Counted from the stretch's first letter, positions 8,368 to 16,500 are shown. The stretch: 64,000 nt of DNA from Bradyrhizobium sp. ARR65 (GCF_000472385.1 NZ_AWZU01000001.1:475372-539371), one strand, 5' to 3'. A program made the numbers and translations. Notes: a model not told the origin generated them from the sequence alone.

Positions 8368-9749
8368 ACGAAACACGCGACCAGATCATCGCGGCCGATT
8401 TCGTTCTCACCATGGACGCAACCGATCGCGTGATCACCGACGGCGCGGTGCTGGTGCGCGACGGCCGCATCGCTGCCGTAGGCAAGCGCGAAGCATTGTC
8501 TACCTTGGAGCCTGCGCTAGATGTCAGGCGGCTGAAAAACTGCCTGATCATGCCTGGGCTAGTGAACTGCCACATGCATTCGGGCCTGTTGCGCGGCACC
8601 GCCGAGCACCTGCCGGTGTGGGATTGGCTTCGTCTCCACGTCAACCCGATGCATCGCGTTCTTGAACCGCGCGAAGCGGAGGCCGCGTCCTGGCTGTGCT
8701 ATGCCGAGAGCGTGCTTTCCGGCACCACCACGCTGGTCGACATGTGGCGCTTCATGGACGGCAGCGCACGCGCGGCAAGCGGAATTGGCAACCGCCTGGT
8801 GGCGGTGCCCTATGTCGGAGCCCATCCGGACTACGACTATTTCGACACGCTCGACGACAATGAGCGGATGATTGAGACGTGGCAAGGCAAAGCCGACGGC
8901 CGCATCGCCGTCTGGGTCGGGCTCGAGCATCTATTTTATGCGGATGAGGCCGGCCAGCGTCGCGCTATCGAGATGGCCAAGCGGTTTGCCACCGGCTTTC
9001 ACACCCATTGCAGTGAGGCCTCGATCGAAGTCGCAGAGTTCGACAAGCGCTATGGCAAGCGCCCGATGTTTGCGCTCGACGATCTCGGCTTCTTCGAGGC
9101 GCCAAGAGCGATGATCGCCCATGCGGTCTGGCTCGACGAGAGCGAGGTCGCGCTGCTGGCCCGTCGCGGCGTCTCGGTTGCGCATAATCCGGTCAGCAAC
9201 ATGAAGCTTGCGAGCGGCATTGCGCCGGTGGAAGCCATGCTCAAGGCGGGTATCGCCGTCGGGCTCGGCACCGATGGAGAGAAGGAAAACAACAATCTCG
9301 ACATGTTCGAGGAGATGAAAGCGGCTTCACTGCTCGGCAAGTTGAAGAGCCTCGATGCTGCCGCGCTCGATTCCTGGACGACGCTCAAGATGGCGACGAT
9401 CATGGGGGCGCGCGCCCTCGGGCTGGATCGGGAGATCGGATCGCTGGAAGTTGGCAAAAAGGCCGATTTGATTGCGGTGCGGACCAATACGCCGCGAATG
9501 ACACCGCTGTTCGGCGAGGGACCCTATTTCAACCTGCAGCACAATCTGGTCCATGCGGTCCGCGGCGGCGACGTCGCGCTGACCATGGTTGATGGTCGTA
9601 CCATCGTCGAGGACGGCAAGCTGAAGACAGCGGACCTGCAGGCGCTGATCGCTCACCTGCACGAGGTTGCGCCGGGTCTATTCGCCCGTCGCGCGGCCTG
9701 GCTCGCCGAGCACGTCCACGGCTCGGTGCAGTGGACCGGCGCGACTTGA
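8364..9749 (+). CDS. Amidohydrolase, SAH/MTA deaminase-like aminohydrolase
   Basis: A 461-residue metal-dependent deaminase or hydrolase of the amidohydrolase superfamily, closest in style to the 5-methylthioadenosine/S-adenosylhomocysteine deaminase and chlorohydrolase group. Metal and catalytic residues are visible: H-x-H in GLVNCHMHSG (about residue 70), THCSEAS (about 218), IAHAVWLDESE (about 251) and Asp in GLGTDGEKENNNLDMF (about 305). The last 70 residues form the small beta domain typical of the family. It starts within the end of the GMC gene. Such enzymes remove ammonia or a halide from purine, pyrimidine or triazine rings. With adenine deaminase and the relative at 19262 it makes three ring deaminases in one island. 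Confidence 0.9.
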   Translation: MNETRDQIIAADFVLTMDATDRVITDGAVLVRDGRIAAVGKREALSTLEPALDVRRLKNCLIMPGLVNCHMHSGLLRGTAEHLPVWDWLRLHVNPMHRVLEPREAEAASWLCYAESVLSGTTTLVDMWRFMDGSARAASGIGNRLVAVPYVGAHPDYDYFDTLDDNERMIETWQGKADGRIAVWVGLEHLFYADEAGQRRAIEMAKRFATGFHTHCSEASIEVAEFDKRYGKRPMFALDDLGFFEAPRAMIAHAVWLDESEVALLARRGVSVAHNPVSNMKLASGIAPVEAMLKAGIAVGLGTDGEKENNNLDMFEEMKAASLLGKLKSLDAAALDSWTTLKMATIMGARALGLDREIGSLEVGKKADLIAVRTNTPRMTPLFGEGPYFNLQHNLVHAVRGGDVALTMVDGRTIVEDGKLKTADLQALIAHLHEVAPGLFARRAAWLAEHVHGSVQWTGAT

Positions 9750-9767
9750 GAAGGACTGGAACAAGCC

Positions 9768-10634
9768 ATGGTCAGGACCGATGATCCCGTCGCCTTGAAC
9801 GAATGGTACGCGATCGAGACGCTGTCGGATGTGACGGCCTCTCCGCGCCGCACGCGCCTGCTTGGCCAGGACCTTTTGCTCTATCGCGAAGACGGCGCGC
9901 CCAACGTGAAGGAGCTGGATGCAGCAGGACGACCGGGCAAGGCGCTGCCCGTGCGCGAGCGCTATGGCTGCCTCTGGACGAGCATCGGCACTCCGTCGCG
10001 CGAGATCTTCGAAATCCCGGAAGCTGCCGAACCGGACCGACGTTTCGTCATCTGCGGCTGGGTGAAAATGCGCACCTCCGCGCCGCGGATGATCGAGAAC
10101 TTTCTCGACATGGCGCATTTTCCTTACGTGCATAACGAAATTCTCGGGGCCGAGCCGCACACGGAGGTGCCGGCCTATGAGAGCGAGATTCGGCGCGACG
10201 TCGACGAGGTCTGGGCGACCAACTGCCGGTTCTTCCAGCCGCGAATTGCGGTTACGGAATCGTCGGGCGATTTCGTGAAGCTCACCTATCGCGTGCCGTC
10301 GCCATTTGCGGTGATGCTCTACCGGGCTTGCCCGTCGGCGCCGTCGCGGCTGGATGCGATTGCGATGTTCATCCAACCGATCGAGGAAGAACTGTGCCGC
10401 GCCCAACCGGTGATGTTTCTGGTCGACGTCGAATCCGCGCACAATGACCTTCTGACATTCGAGCAGGTCATCTTTCTGCAGGATCGTATCGTCGTCGAGA
10501 ACCAGCGACCGTTGCGGCTGCCGCTGGAGCCACGCGCGGAAATTCCGACCCGGGCTGACAGCTCGTCGGTGGCCTATCGTCGCTGGCTCAAGGAGAAGGG
10601 GCTCCGCTACGGCACGATCGCCGGTTCGCTCTGA
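9768..10634 (+). CDS. Rieske-less ring-hydroxylating oxygenase catalytic subunit
   Basis: A 288-residue protein with the catalytic domain of a Rieske non-heme iron oxygenase. The mononuclear-iron site is intact: D114-x2-H117-x4-H122 in LDMAHFPYVH and the likely third ligand D239 in LQDRIVVENQ. The spacing equals that of naphthalene dioxygenase (D205, H208, H213). The Rieske domain is collapsed: strands LLGQDLLLYRE and ERYGCLWTSIG flank a short linker, and the CxH and CxxH cluster motifs are gone. It cannot receive electrons through its own cluster. The Rieske-only protein encoded at 1465 is the obvious donor. Caffeine N7-demethylase NdmC is a known enzyme with this defect. It lies 18 bp after the amidohydrolase gene, last in its operon. 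Hydroxylation or N-demethylation of a heterocycle is the likely reaction. Confidence 0.85.
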   Translation: MVRTDDPVALNEWYAIETLSDVTASPRRTRLLGQDLLLYREDGAPNVKELDAAGRPGKALPVRERYGCLWTSIGTPSREIFEIPEAAEPDRRFVICGWVKMRTSAPRMIENFLDMAHFPYVHNEILGAEPHTEVPAYESEIRRDVDEVWATNCRFFQPRIAVTESSGDFVKLTYRVPSPFAVMLYRACPSAPSRLDAIAMFIQPIEEELCRAQPVMFLVDVESAHNDLLTFEQVIFLQDRIVVENQRPLRLPLEPRAEIPTRADSSSVAYRRWLKEKGLRYGTIAGSL

Positions 10635-10670
10635 TCGCAACACATCGCAAGGGCGCCCGACCGGCGGGCT

Positions 10671-11588
10671 TCACGAACCGGCCTCCCGCATCATGGCCTT
10701 GAGCATTTCCGCAAGCACGCTCGCGATGGCGCTGGTCCCGCGCTCGTGACCGATCAGCATCAATGCCTGCGCATCATGGGCGAGCTCACGGACCGTGACG
10801 TAGATCAGGCGTCCCGCGCGGCGTTCGAATTCGATATCGAACGGCGTTAAGAAGGTGATGCCGTTGTCGAGGATGGCAGCGTGCCGCATGATTTCGATCG
10901 CGTTCGTCTCGATGACGGGCTGCAGGTCGATCGATGCCCGAGTGAAGGCTGCGTCAAGGTAAGGCCGGATCGCGCTGCTGATGTCGGCGATGACGAGCGG
11001 ATAATCGATGCAATCGCTGAGGCGGATGCTGCTCCGCTTCGCCAGCGGATGGTTCGGCGCCATCACCGCGCCGAGCCTGCCGACGGTGCGGGCGAGTACC
11101 TTGAGATTGCCGTCCTTGGTAAAGTCAAATCCGATGCCGAGGTCGGCTTCGCCATTGGCGACGGCGGATTGGATCTCCGCACCGGTGTTGAAGAGCGTCA
11201 GGTTGAGCTTGACGCGAGGATTGGCAAGGCGAAATTCCTTCACCGTGCCGGGGACCAGATTTGAGGCAAGCCCGCTCATCAGCGCCACCGTGATCTCGCC
11301 CCGTCGCAGGCCCTTGAGCTCCTCGATTTTTGCTTGCGCGCGCGTCAGCTCCTTGAGCGTCTGGCGGACATGACCGATCAGGACTTCGCCTGCCGCCGTC
11401 AGGATCAGCTTCTTCGGAAGGCGTTGAAAGATCGGCGTCCCCAACTGCGTTTCCAGTGCCAGGATCTGGCGGCTGATGGCTGATGCCGCAACGTTCAGGT
11501 GGTTTGCCGCCTTGCGGATGGAGCCCGTGCGGGCAACCTCGTCAACATAGTTTAATAGGCGACCGTGAAGCATCATTCTGGCTCGCAA
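10671..11588 (-). CDS. LysR-family transcriptional regulator
   Basis: A 305-residue LysR-type regulator with winged helix-turn-helix at residues about 12-70 (TGSIRKAANHLNVAASAISR) and an effector domain from about 98. It is read toward the end of the oxygenase gene (convergent) and away from the creatininase-family gene. Its start at 11588 lies 28 bp from the palindrome at 11616-11632, the classical layout in which a LysR protein represses itself and activates the divergent operon. It is a paralog of the regulator at 4648. Other in-frame ATGs lie four and five codons downstream, so the exact start is uncertain. Confidence 0.93.
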   Translation of the reverse strand: MRARMMLHGRLLNYVDEVARTGSIRKAANHLNVAASAISRQILALETQLGTPIFQRLPKKLILTAAGEVLIGHVRQTLKELTRAQAKIEELKGLRRGEITVALMSGLASNLVPGTVKEFRLANPRVKLNLTLFNTGAEIQSAVANGEADLGIGFDFTKDGNLKVLARTVGRLGAVMAPNHPLAKRSSIRLSDCIDYPLVIADISSAIRPYLDAAFTRASIDLQPVIETNAIEIMRHAAILDNGITFLTPFDIEFERRAGRLIYVTVRELAHDAQALMLIGHERGTSAIASVLAEMLKAMMREAGS

Positions 11589-11615
11589 AGGGGCTCGCGA
11601 TCAGGATGGCGGCAC

Positions 11616-11632
11616 GTTGCCTAAAAGGCAAC
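11616..11632. promoter_or_regulatory. LysR-type operator, copy A
   Basis: A perfect inverted repeat of 7 bp with a 3-bp spacer, GTTGCCT-AAA-AGGCAAC, containing the T-N11-A pattern of LysR sites. It sits between the divergent LysR gene (start 11588) and the creatininase-family gene (start 11734). The same arms, with spacer GGA, recur at 16484-16500. Similarity continues about 30 bp to the right in both copies (CGAAT followed by A-rich bases and GCTTTCA), which may be promoter sequence. Confidence 0.75.
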
Positions 11633-11733
11633 GGGTCTGCCGAATTAAAGCGCTTTCAAGTCATGGCCGGGCGTGCAAGATCGGCACGAAGGAAGACAAG
11701 CGGGCACTCGCTCGGCACAGGTTCGGTTCAGGC

Positions 11734-12549
11734 ATGTTTCCCAAGTCGCGCTGGTGGTGGGATCTGACGACACGCGATTTCGCCGAACTCGATAGCGAGC
11801 GGATGGTGGCGATTCTGCCCGTTGGCGCCATCGAGCAGCACGGGCCGCATCTGCCGGTGCGGGTCGATGCCGCGATCAACGCGGGCATCGTCGCGCGGGC
11901 GGTGGAGCTGATGCCGCAAGATTGCCCGGCGCTGGTCTTGCCGATGCTGCCGGTGGGCAAATCGGACGAGCATCTGGCATTTCCCGGCACGTTGACGCTG
12001 TCGCACGAGACATTGGCGCGGATGTGGTACGAGCTCGGCGAATGCGTGCACCGCGCCGGCCTGCGCAAGATCCTGTTCCTCAATTCGCATGGCGGCCAGC
12101 CGCAGTTGCTGGAGATCGTTTGCCGCGATTTGCGCGTCAAGCTTGGCATGTTCGCATTGACGACCATGTGGTCGCGGCTGATCGACATGAGCGATCTGTT
12201 CGATGCCGGCGAGATCAGGCACGGCATCCACGGCGGCCAGATCGAAACCAGCGTGATGCTGCACCTGCATCCTGAGTTGGTGGATATGAAACGGGCCGAG
12301 AATTTTGCTCCGGTTTCGGTGGAGACCGAACGCGAGTCTGCAATGCTGGGCCAAGGCGTGGCCTATTTCGGCTGGCAAGCGCAGGATCTTCACCCGAAGG
12401 GCGCCTGCGGTGACGCAAGCAAGGCGACGGCGGAGCTCGGCAGCGAGCTGGTGGAGCGCTCGGCAAGGCGGCTCGTGGCGCTGGTCGAGGAAATCGGCCG
12501 CCACCCGATGTCGCGACTGGCCACACGTCCCGTGTTCGATGCGCGATGA
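11734..12549 (+). CDS. Creatininase-family amidohydrolase
   Basis: A 271-residue metal-dependent hydrolase of the creatininase family, which opens cyclic amides or removes formyl groups (creatininase, FAPy-deformylase, MftE). Family marks are LPVGAIEQHGPHLPV with the following RVDAAI (metal-binding Glu, His and Asp, about residues 31-51), LNSHGGQ (about 119) and the HGGQIETSVML segment (about 166-176). The frame is open upstream to a TTG inside the operator at 11616, but the ATG at 11734 begins the conserved SRWWWDLTTRDFA segment and is the sensible start. It heads an operon running through to the quinone-reductase-like gene. In this setting it may open or trim the ring produced by the deaminases. 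Confidence 0.9.
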   Translation: MFPKSRWWWDLTTRDFAELDSERMVAILPVGAIEQHGPHLPVRVDAAINAGIVARAVELMPQDCPALVLPMLPVGKSDEHLAFPGTLTLSHETLARMWYELGECVHRAGLRKILFLNSHGGQPQLLEIVCRDLRVKLGMFALTTMWSRLIDMSDLFDAGEIRHGIHGGQIETSVMLHLHPELVDMKRAENFAPVSVETERESAMLGQGVAYFGWQAQDLHPKGACGDASKATAELGSELVERSARRLVALVEEIGRHPMSRLATRPVFDAR

Positions 12550-12574
12550 GAGTTGCTGTTCGAGGGAGCATCGC

Positions 12575-12994
12575 ATGCCGTTCAGTGTTGCCGGGCTCGC
12601 GCGGGCGAAGGCGTTCCGGATCTCGCCGAAGGACACCAATTATTTCGTGATGCTGTTCGACCATGAGACTGATGCGATCGACAACATCTTCGTCATCGAG
12701 ATCTTCAAGCCCGGCGGCGCGACACCGCCCAATGAGCATGCCTCGGCGCACGAATTCTTTCATGTGCTGCATGGCGAGGGTCTTGCACGCTGCGACGGCA
12801 AGGCGGTGGCCATCAAGAAGGGAGACTCGCTGCTGCTTCATCCCGGCTCCGAGCACGTGATCGAAAACACCGGTCCCGGCAAGCTGTACACGCTCACCGT
12901 GATGACCCCGAACGAAGGCTTTGCGGAATTGATCCGCGGCGGTGATCCGGTCGAACTCGATGCGGAAGATGTCCGCATCCTTCAGGAGCTTTAG
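12575..12994 (+). CDS. Cupin-domain protein
   Basis: A 139-residue single-domain cupin. The two cupin motifs are visible: PPNEHASAHEFFHVLHGEG (about residues 51-69) with His and Glu positions for a metal, and the second, HPGSEHVIEN (about 91-100). A GAGGGAG ribosome site precedes the ATG at 12575; the frame is open far upstream inside the creatininase gene, but only from this ATG does the cupin fold begin. It lies 25 bp after the creatininase-family gene and 3 bp before the cysteine-hydrolase gene, so all three belong to one operon. Cupins of this type can be isomerases, dioxygenases or small-molecule sensors; no specific job can be assigned. Confidence 0.85.
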   Translation: MPFSVAGLARAKAFRISPKDTNYFVMLFDHETDAIDNIFVIEIFKPGGATPPNEHASAHEFFHVLHGEGLARCDGKAVAIKKGDSLLLHPGSEHVIENTGPGKLYTLTVMTPNEGFAELIRGGDPVELDAEDVRILQEL

Positions 12995-12997
12995 GCC

Positions 12998-13807
12998 ATG
13001 GATGCCGGGCCGAACGGCTCTCCAGGCGGGCAAAGCTTGCGGCCCCTTGGGTCGAGCCGGCGCAATGGCTGGATGGTCTCGGAGAGCCGCGCCGATCTGG
13101 TGCGCCAGCCGATCCCGCCGCGGCCGATCACGGTGCAGGCGCAAGGCAAGCTGGTGACGTTCGACCTCGCGCGCACGGCCGCCATCATCGTCGATATGCA
13201 GAACGATTTCTGCCATCCTGAGGGCTGGCTGGCGCAGCTTGGCGTCGACATCACGCCGGCGCGGACGCCGATCGTGCCGCTGCAGCAATTGCTGCCAGCA
13301 TTGCGCAGCCGGGAGGTGCCGGTGATCTGGGTCAATTGGGGCAACCGGCCCGACCGGCTCAATCTCAGCCCGTCGCTGCTGCATGTCTATAAGCCGAGCG
13401 GCGCCGGCATTGGCCTCGGCGATGCGCTGCCCGGTTCCGGCGCCAAAGTGCTCGAGCGCGGGAGCTGGTCGGCGGCAATCGTCGATGAACTTGGGGCCGA
13501 TCCCTCCGATATCCAGGTCGGGAAATACCGCATGTCGGGCTTTCAGGATACCGAGCTCGACAGCATCCTCCGCAATCTCGCCGTGACCACGCTGATGTTT
13601 GCCGGCGTCAATGCGGACCAGTGCGTGCTCTGCACGCTGCAGGATGCCAATTTTCGCGGCTATGATTGCCTGCTCTTGGAGGATTGCGCGGCGACGACCT
13701 CGCCGGACTATTGCATGGCTGCGACTCTTTACAACGTTCGCCAGTGCTTCGGTTTCGTTATCAGATCGGATGCTGTTCTGAGAGAGCTCGAATCGAACCC
13801 GGGGTGA
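12998..13807 (+). CDS. Isochorismatase-like cysteine hydrolase, RutB-like
   Basis: A 269-residue cysteine hydrolase of the isochorismatase superfamily. The catalytic triad is present: D66 in VDMQNDF, K176 in VGKYRMSGF and C209 in GVNADQCV. The run from ERGSWSAAIVDEL through DTELDSILRN and the final CFGFV closely follows RutB, the ureidoacrylate amidohydrolase of pyrimidine breakdown; N-carbamoylsarcosine amidase is another relative. The expected reaction is hydrolysis of a carbamoyl or amide bond of an opened ring, releasing ammonia and CO2. The first 45 residues are an extra, poorly structured N-terminal part. It follows the cupin gene by 3 bp. A RidA (RutC-like) gene lies at 15953, which strengthens the comparison with the Rut pathway, although rutA, rutF and rutE are not seen. 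Confidence 0.88.
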   Translation: MDAGPNGSPGGQSLRPLGSSRRNGWMVSESRADLVRQPIPPRPITVQAQGKLVTFDLARTAAIIVDMQNDFCHPEGWLAQLGVDITPARTPIVPLQQLLPALRSREVPVIWVNWGNRPDRLNLSPSLLHVYKPSGAGIGLGDALPGSGAKVLERGSWSAAIVDELGADPSDIQVGKYRMSGFQDTELDSILRNLAVTTLMFAGVNADQCVLCTLQDANFRGYDCLLLEDCAATTSPDYCMAATLYNVRQCFGFVIRSDAVLRELESNPG

Positions 13808-13813
13808 GCAACC

Positions 13814-15169
13814 GTGAACGATCTCTCATTTAGTGCTCTGGAGAAGCTGGTCGCCGATCTCGGCGATATTCCGGTCGTCACCGACCAGAAGGTCGTGCGC
13901 CGGCGTTCGCGCGATTTCTTCTGGTACAGCCCGGTCCTGAACGAGCAGCTCGACGGCAAGTCGGCGGATCTCATTGTCGCGCCACGGGACGAGAAGGATA
14001 TCGTCCGGACTGCCGCAGCCTGCGCGCGCCATCGTGTGCCCATCACCGTGCGCGCCGGGGGCACCGGCAATTATGGCCAGGCCGTGCCGCTCAAGGGCGG
14101 TGTGCTGCTCGATGTTACCGCGCTCAACCGCATCGAGTGGGTCAAGCCCGGGCTCATTCGCGTCGATGCCGGCGCGAAGCTGAACGCGATCGATACAGAG
14201 CTGCAGCCGCAAGGCTGGGAATTGCGCATGCATCCGTCCACCAAGCGGACCGCCACCATCGGCGGCTTCGTAGCGGGTGGGTCTGGCGGCATAGGCTCGG
14301 TCGCCTTTGGCGGCCTGCGCGAGGGCGGCAATATCCTGGCGGCGCGCATCATGACAGTCGAGGAAGAGCCGCGCATCCTCGAGTTGCGCGGCGATGCGGC
14401 GCAAAAGATCAACCGCACTTTTGGGACGACCGGCATAATCACCGCGCTAGAAATGCCGCTCGCGCCTGCTTGGAGATGGATCGACGTTCTCGTCGCCTTC
14501 GACGACTTCATGGAGGCTGCCGCGTTCGGCTATGAGGTTGCGCTCGCCGACGGCATCGTGAAGAAACTGTTGTCAGCGATCACCTGGCCGGTGCCGTCCT
14601 ATTTCGGCGCGCTGCGGCCGTCTTGTCCTGATGGAGCAAGCATCCTGATTGCAATGATTGCCGAGCCGTCGCTCGAAAGCTTCAGATCGCTGCTCGGCGG
14701 GCGAGGCAAGATTACGCTGGAGATGCCGACCGACGACAGTCCGGGCAAAGTGCCGCTCTATGAATACACCTGGAATCACACCACGCTGCAGGTGCTGAAG
14801 TCCGATCGTTCCGTGACCTATCTGCAGTGCCTCTACCCGGACGACCGTCCGATGGAAAAGGTCCTGGAGATGCGGGAGCTGTTTGCCGATGAGGTGCTGC
14901 AGCACCTCGAGTTCATCCGTTTTGGCGGCCGCGTCACGTGCAGTGCCCTGCCGGTGGTGCGTTACAGCAATGCCGACCGGCTCAACGAGATCATCAGCCT
15001 GCACGAGCAACACGGGGTCTACATCGCAAATCCCCATGTCTTCAGCGTTGAGGATGGCAGCCGTTTCAAGCGCGCCGATGCCGATCAACTCGGCTTCAAG
15101 CATGAGGTCGATCCGCACGGCCTGCTCAATCCCGGCAAGATGCGGAGCTTCGTGACCCCAAGGCCTTGA
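13814..15169 (+). CDS. FAD-binding oxidoreductase (FAD_binding_4 / GlcD-like)
   Basis: A 451-residue flavoprotein of the PCMH/FAD_binding_4 group that includes glycolate oxidase GlcD and D-lactate dehydrogenases. The FAD-binding half runs from about residue 50 (ADLIVAPRDEKDIVRTAA) through TVRAGGTGNYGQAVPLKGG and ATIGGFVAGGSGGIGSVAFG (about residues 150-169). The C-terminal half is the substrate cap, ending with DPHGLLNPGKMRSF, a usual end of this family. It starts with GTG at 13814, 6 bp after the cysteine hydrolase. A 2-hydroxyacid formed by ring breakdown is a likely substrate. It may pass electrons to the membrane; no signal peptide is present. Confidence 0.88.
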   Translation: MNDLSFSALEKLVADLGDIPVVTDQKVVRRRSRDFFWYSPVLNEQLDGKSADLIVAPRDEKDIVRTAAACARHRVPITVRAGGTGNYGQAVPLKGGVLLDVTALNRIEWVKPGLIRVDAGAKLNAIDTELQPQGWELRMHPSTKRTATIGGFVAGGSGGIGSVAFGGLREGGNILAARIMTVEEEPRILELRGDAAQKINRTFGTTGIITALEMPLAPAWRWIDVLVAFDDFMEAAAFGYEVALADGIVKKLLSAITWPVPSYFGALRPSCPDGASILIAMIAEPSLESFRSLLGGRGKITLEMPTDDSPGKVPLYEYTWNHTTLQVLKSDRSVTYLQCLYPDDRPMEKVLEMRELFADEVLQHLEFIRFGGRVTCSALPVVRYSNADRLNEIISLHEQHGVYIANPHVFSVEDGSRFKRADADQLGFKHEVDPHGLLNPGKMRSFVTPRP

Positions 15170-15170
15170 G

Positions 15171-15755
15171 ATGCGCGTGCTCTATGTCTACTGCCATCCG
15201 CTGGATGACAGCTTTCACGCCGCGATCCGCAAGGAGGCATTGGCCGGATTGAAGGAAGCGGGCCACGAGATCGACCTGCTCGATCTCTACGCCGAAGGCT
15301 TTGATCCCGTGCTGACCGCACAGCGCCGGCGCGACTACCACGATCCCGCGCGCAATCGCGCCAACAACGAGGCCCACGCCGACCGGCTGATGGCGGCTAA
15401 TGCCATCGTGCTGCAATTTCCGACGTGGTCGTTCGGACCGCCGGCGATGTTGAAAGGCTGGTTCGATCGGATGTTCGGTCCCGGTATCGCGCTTGATCTG
15501 TCGGACCCCGCGCAGGCCAAGCCGATGCTGCTTCACATCAAGCGCATCACCGGGATCGCGACCTATGGCCGCCCACGCTGGCAGGCGATCGCGATGGCCG
15601 ATCCGCCGCGCAAGATCATCAAGCGCTATCTGCCATGGTTCGCCGGCAGAAAGGCGATCGTGCGCTATCACGCGCTCTACCATATGAACATTGCCACGCC
15701 GACGCAGCGGAGCCGTTTCCTCGCAAATATTCGGCGGCAGATGGTTCGCTTCTAA
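15171..15755 (+). CDS. Flavodoxin-fold NAD(P)H:quinone oxidoreductase-like protein
   Basis: A 194-residue protein of the NQO/MdaB/KefF family of FMN or FAD reductases. The N-terminus MRVLYVYCHPLDDSFHAAI is the usual flavin phosphate-binding start, and LQFPTWSFGPPAMLKGWFDR (about residues 82-101) is the diagnostic active-site stretch. It starts one base after the stop of the FAD-oxidase gene, so the two are translationally coupled and may form a redox pair. It could supply reduced flavin or quinol within the pathway. It is the last gene of the operon that begins at 11734; an inverted repeat follows. Confidence 0.9.
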   Translation: MRVLYVYCHPLDDSFHAAIRKEALAGLKEAGHEIDLLDLYAEGFDPVLTAQRRRDYHDPARNRANNEAHADRLMAANAIVLQFPTWSFGPPAMLKGWFDRMFGPGIALDLSDPAQAKPMLLHIKRITGIATYGRPRWQAIAMADPPRKIIKRYLPWFAGRKAIVRYHALYHMNIATPTQRSRFLANIRRQMVRF

Positions 15756-15785
15756 TTTAATAGCGAAACGAGCGCTCAAGTTGAG

Positions 15786-15902
15786 CCCGTCACCCCGAGG
15801 AGCGCGCATCGCGCGCGTCTCGAAAGGGCGACGGCCCGGCTGCCCGCAGCGCGCCGTTCATCCTTCGAGACGCCTGCGTCGCAGGCTCCTCAGGATGACG
15901 GG
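15786..15902. repeat. Inverted intergenic repeat of Bradyrhizobium type
   Basis: Two facing units of roughly 50 bp lie between convergent genes. The left unit begins CCCGTCACCCCGAGGAGCGC and includes CGTCTCGAAAGGGCGACGG; the right unit, read on the minus strand, begins CCCGTCATCCTGAGGAGCC and includes CGTCTCGAAGGATGAACGG. The outer ends CCCGTCA / TGACGGG are perfect. Repeats of this shape are scattered through Bradyrhizobium-group genomes. Here it could fold into a long hairpin and act as a two-way terminator. Confidence 0.8.
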
Positions 15903-15952
15903 TTGAGTGCAGCGCCCGCTTCAGCCCGAATGAAAGGTGCTTCGTCGCTGCA

Positions 15953-16345
15953 TCAGCCCTGATCAAGGGCCGCAGCAATCGCCTCGATCTCGACGACGAA
16001 TTCCGGCCGGGTGAAGCCGGACACGATCACCAATGTCGAGGACGGCGGCGTTCCCGGAAATTGCCGATCCCGCGAGCGCATGTAGCCGGCCATATGCTCG
16101 CGCGCCGTCACATAAGCGTTCAGATGAACCACGTCGGCGAGCCTCATGCCATCTTCGGCGAGGATCGCTGCGATGTTGGCAAAGCAGAGCTCGGCCTGCG
16201 CCTCGCCGCCAGCGGGGATTTTTTCGTCGGGGCCAATGCCGAGTTGTCCGGAGGTGAAGACCAGCCTGTGGCCGGCCGGCACAGCAATGCCGTGACTGTA
16301 GTGTGCAAAGGGAGGTCTGATCGAGGGTGGGGAGAGTGCGCGCAA
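15953..16345 (-). CDS. RidA-family protein
   Basis: A 130-residue member of the RidA/YjgF/UK114 family, which hydrolyses reactive enamines and imines to ketoacids and ammonia. Family marks include FTSGQLGIGPDEKIPAGGEAQ near residue 30, ADVVHLNAYVT (about 69-79), and the C-terminal PEFVVEIEAIAA with the Arg of TRPEF as the carboxylate-binding residue. It faces the operon ending at 15755 and is divergent from the importer genes at 16610; the operator copy B lies between them. RutC, a RidA protein, acts with RutB in pyrimidine breakdown, so its place near a RutB-like gene is sensible. Confidence 0.92.
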   Translation of the reverse strand: MRALSPPSIRPPFAHYSHGIAVPAGHRLVFTSGQLGIGPDEKIPAGGEAQAELCFANIAAILAEDGMRLADVVHLNAYVTAREHMAGYMRSRDRQFPGTPPSSTLVIVSGFTRPEFVVEIEAIAAALDQG

Positions 16346-16483
16346 GATGATCGCTCCGAGGTCAGCGGCGGCCCGATGCGGGTGGATGTTAGGTCAGTCC
16401 CGCGCAACCGTCATCCGGGAATGTTGAGAGATGATGCCAGGGCTCGCCTGGCACGGTCGCGGCGTGTTGCTCACGAAATCGGC

Positions 16484-16500
16484 GTTGCCTGGAAGGCAAC
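16484..16500. promoter_or_regulatory. LysR-type operator, copy B
   Basis: A perfect 7-bp inverted repeat with spacer GGA, GTTGCCT-GGA-AGGCAAC, with the same arms as the site at 11616-11632. It lies between the divergent ridA-like gene (start 16345) and the importer operon (start 16610). To its right, CGAATAAAAATGCTTTCAGG matches the region right of copy A in 15 of 20 positions. One LysR protein, most likely that of 10671-11588, probably controls both places. Confidence 0.75.

Noticed and set aside
10121..10634. Frameshift as the cause of the missing Rieske motif in the oxygenase at 9768
   Set aside because: The frame is continuous from a good start, the Rieske-flanking strands remain in frame, and the nucleotide stretch between them is simply too short to encode cluster loops in any frame.
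9678..10643. A 321-codon open frame on the minus strand
   Set aside because: Antisense to the Rieske-less oxygenase gene, whose iron-site motif and operon position are convincing.
12215..13384. A 389-codon open frame on the minus strand
   Set aside because: Antisense to the cupin and cysteine-hydrolase genes; composition is typical of a shadow frame.
15786..15902. CRISPR-like repeat array
   Set aside because: Only two units, in inverted orientation, with no regular spacers and no cas genes.
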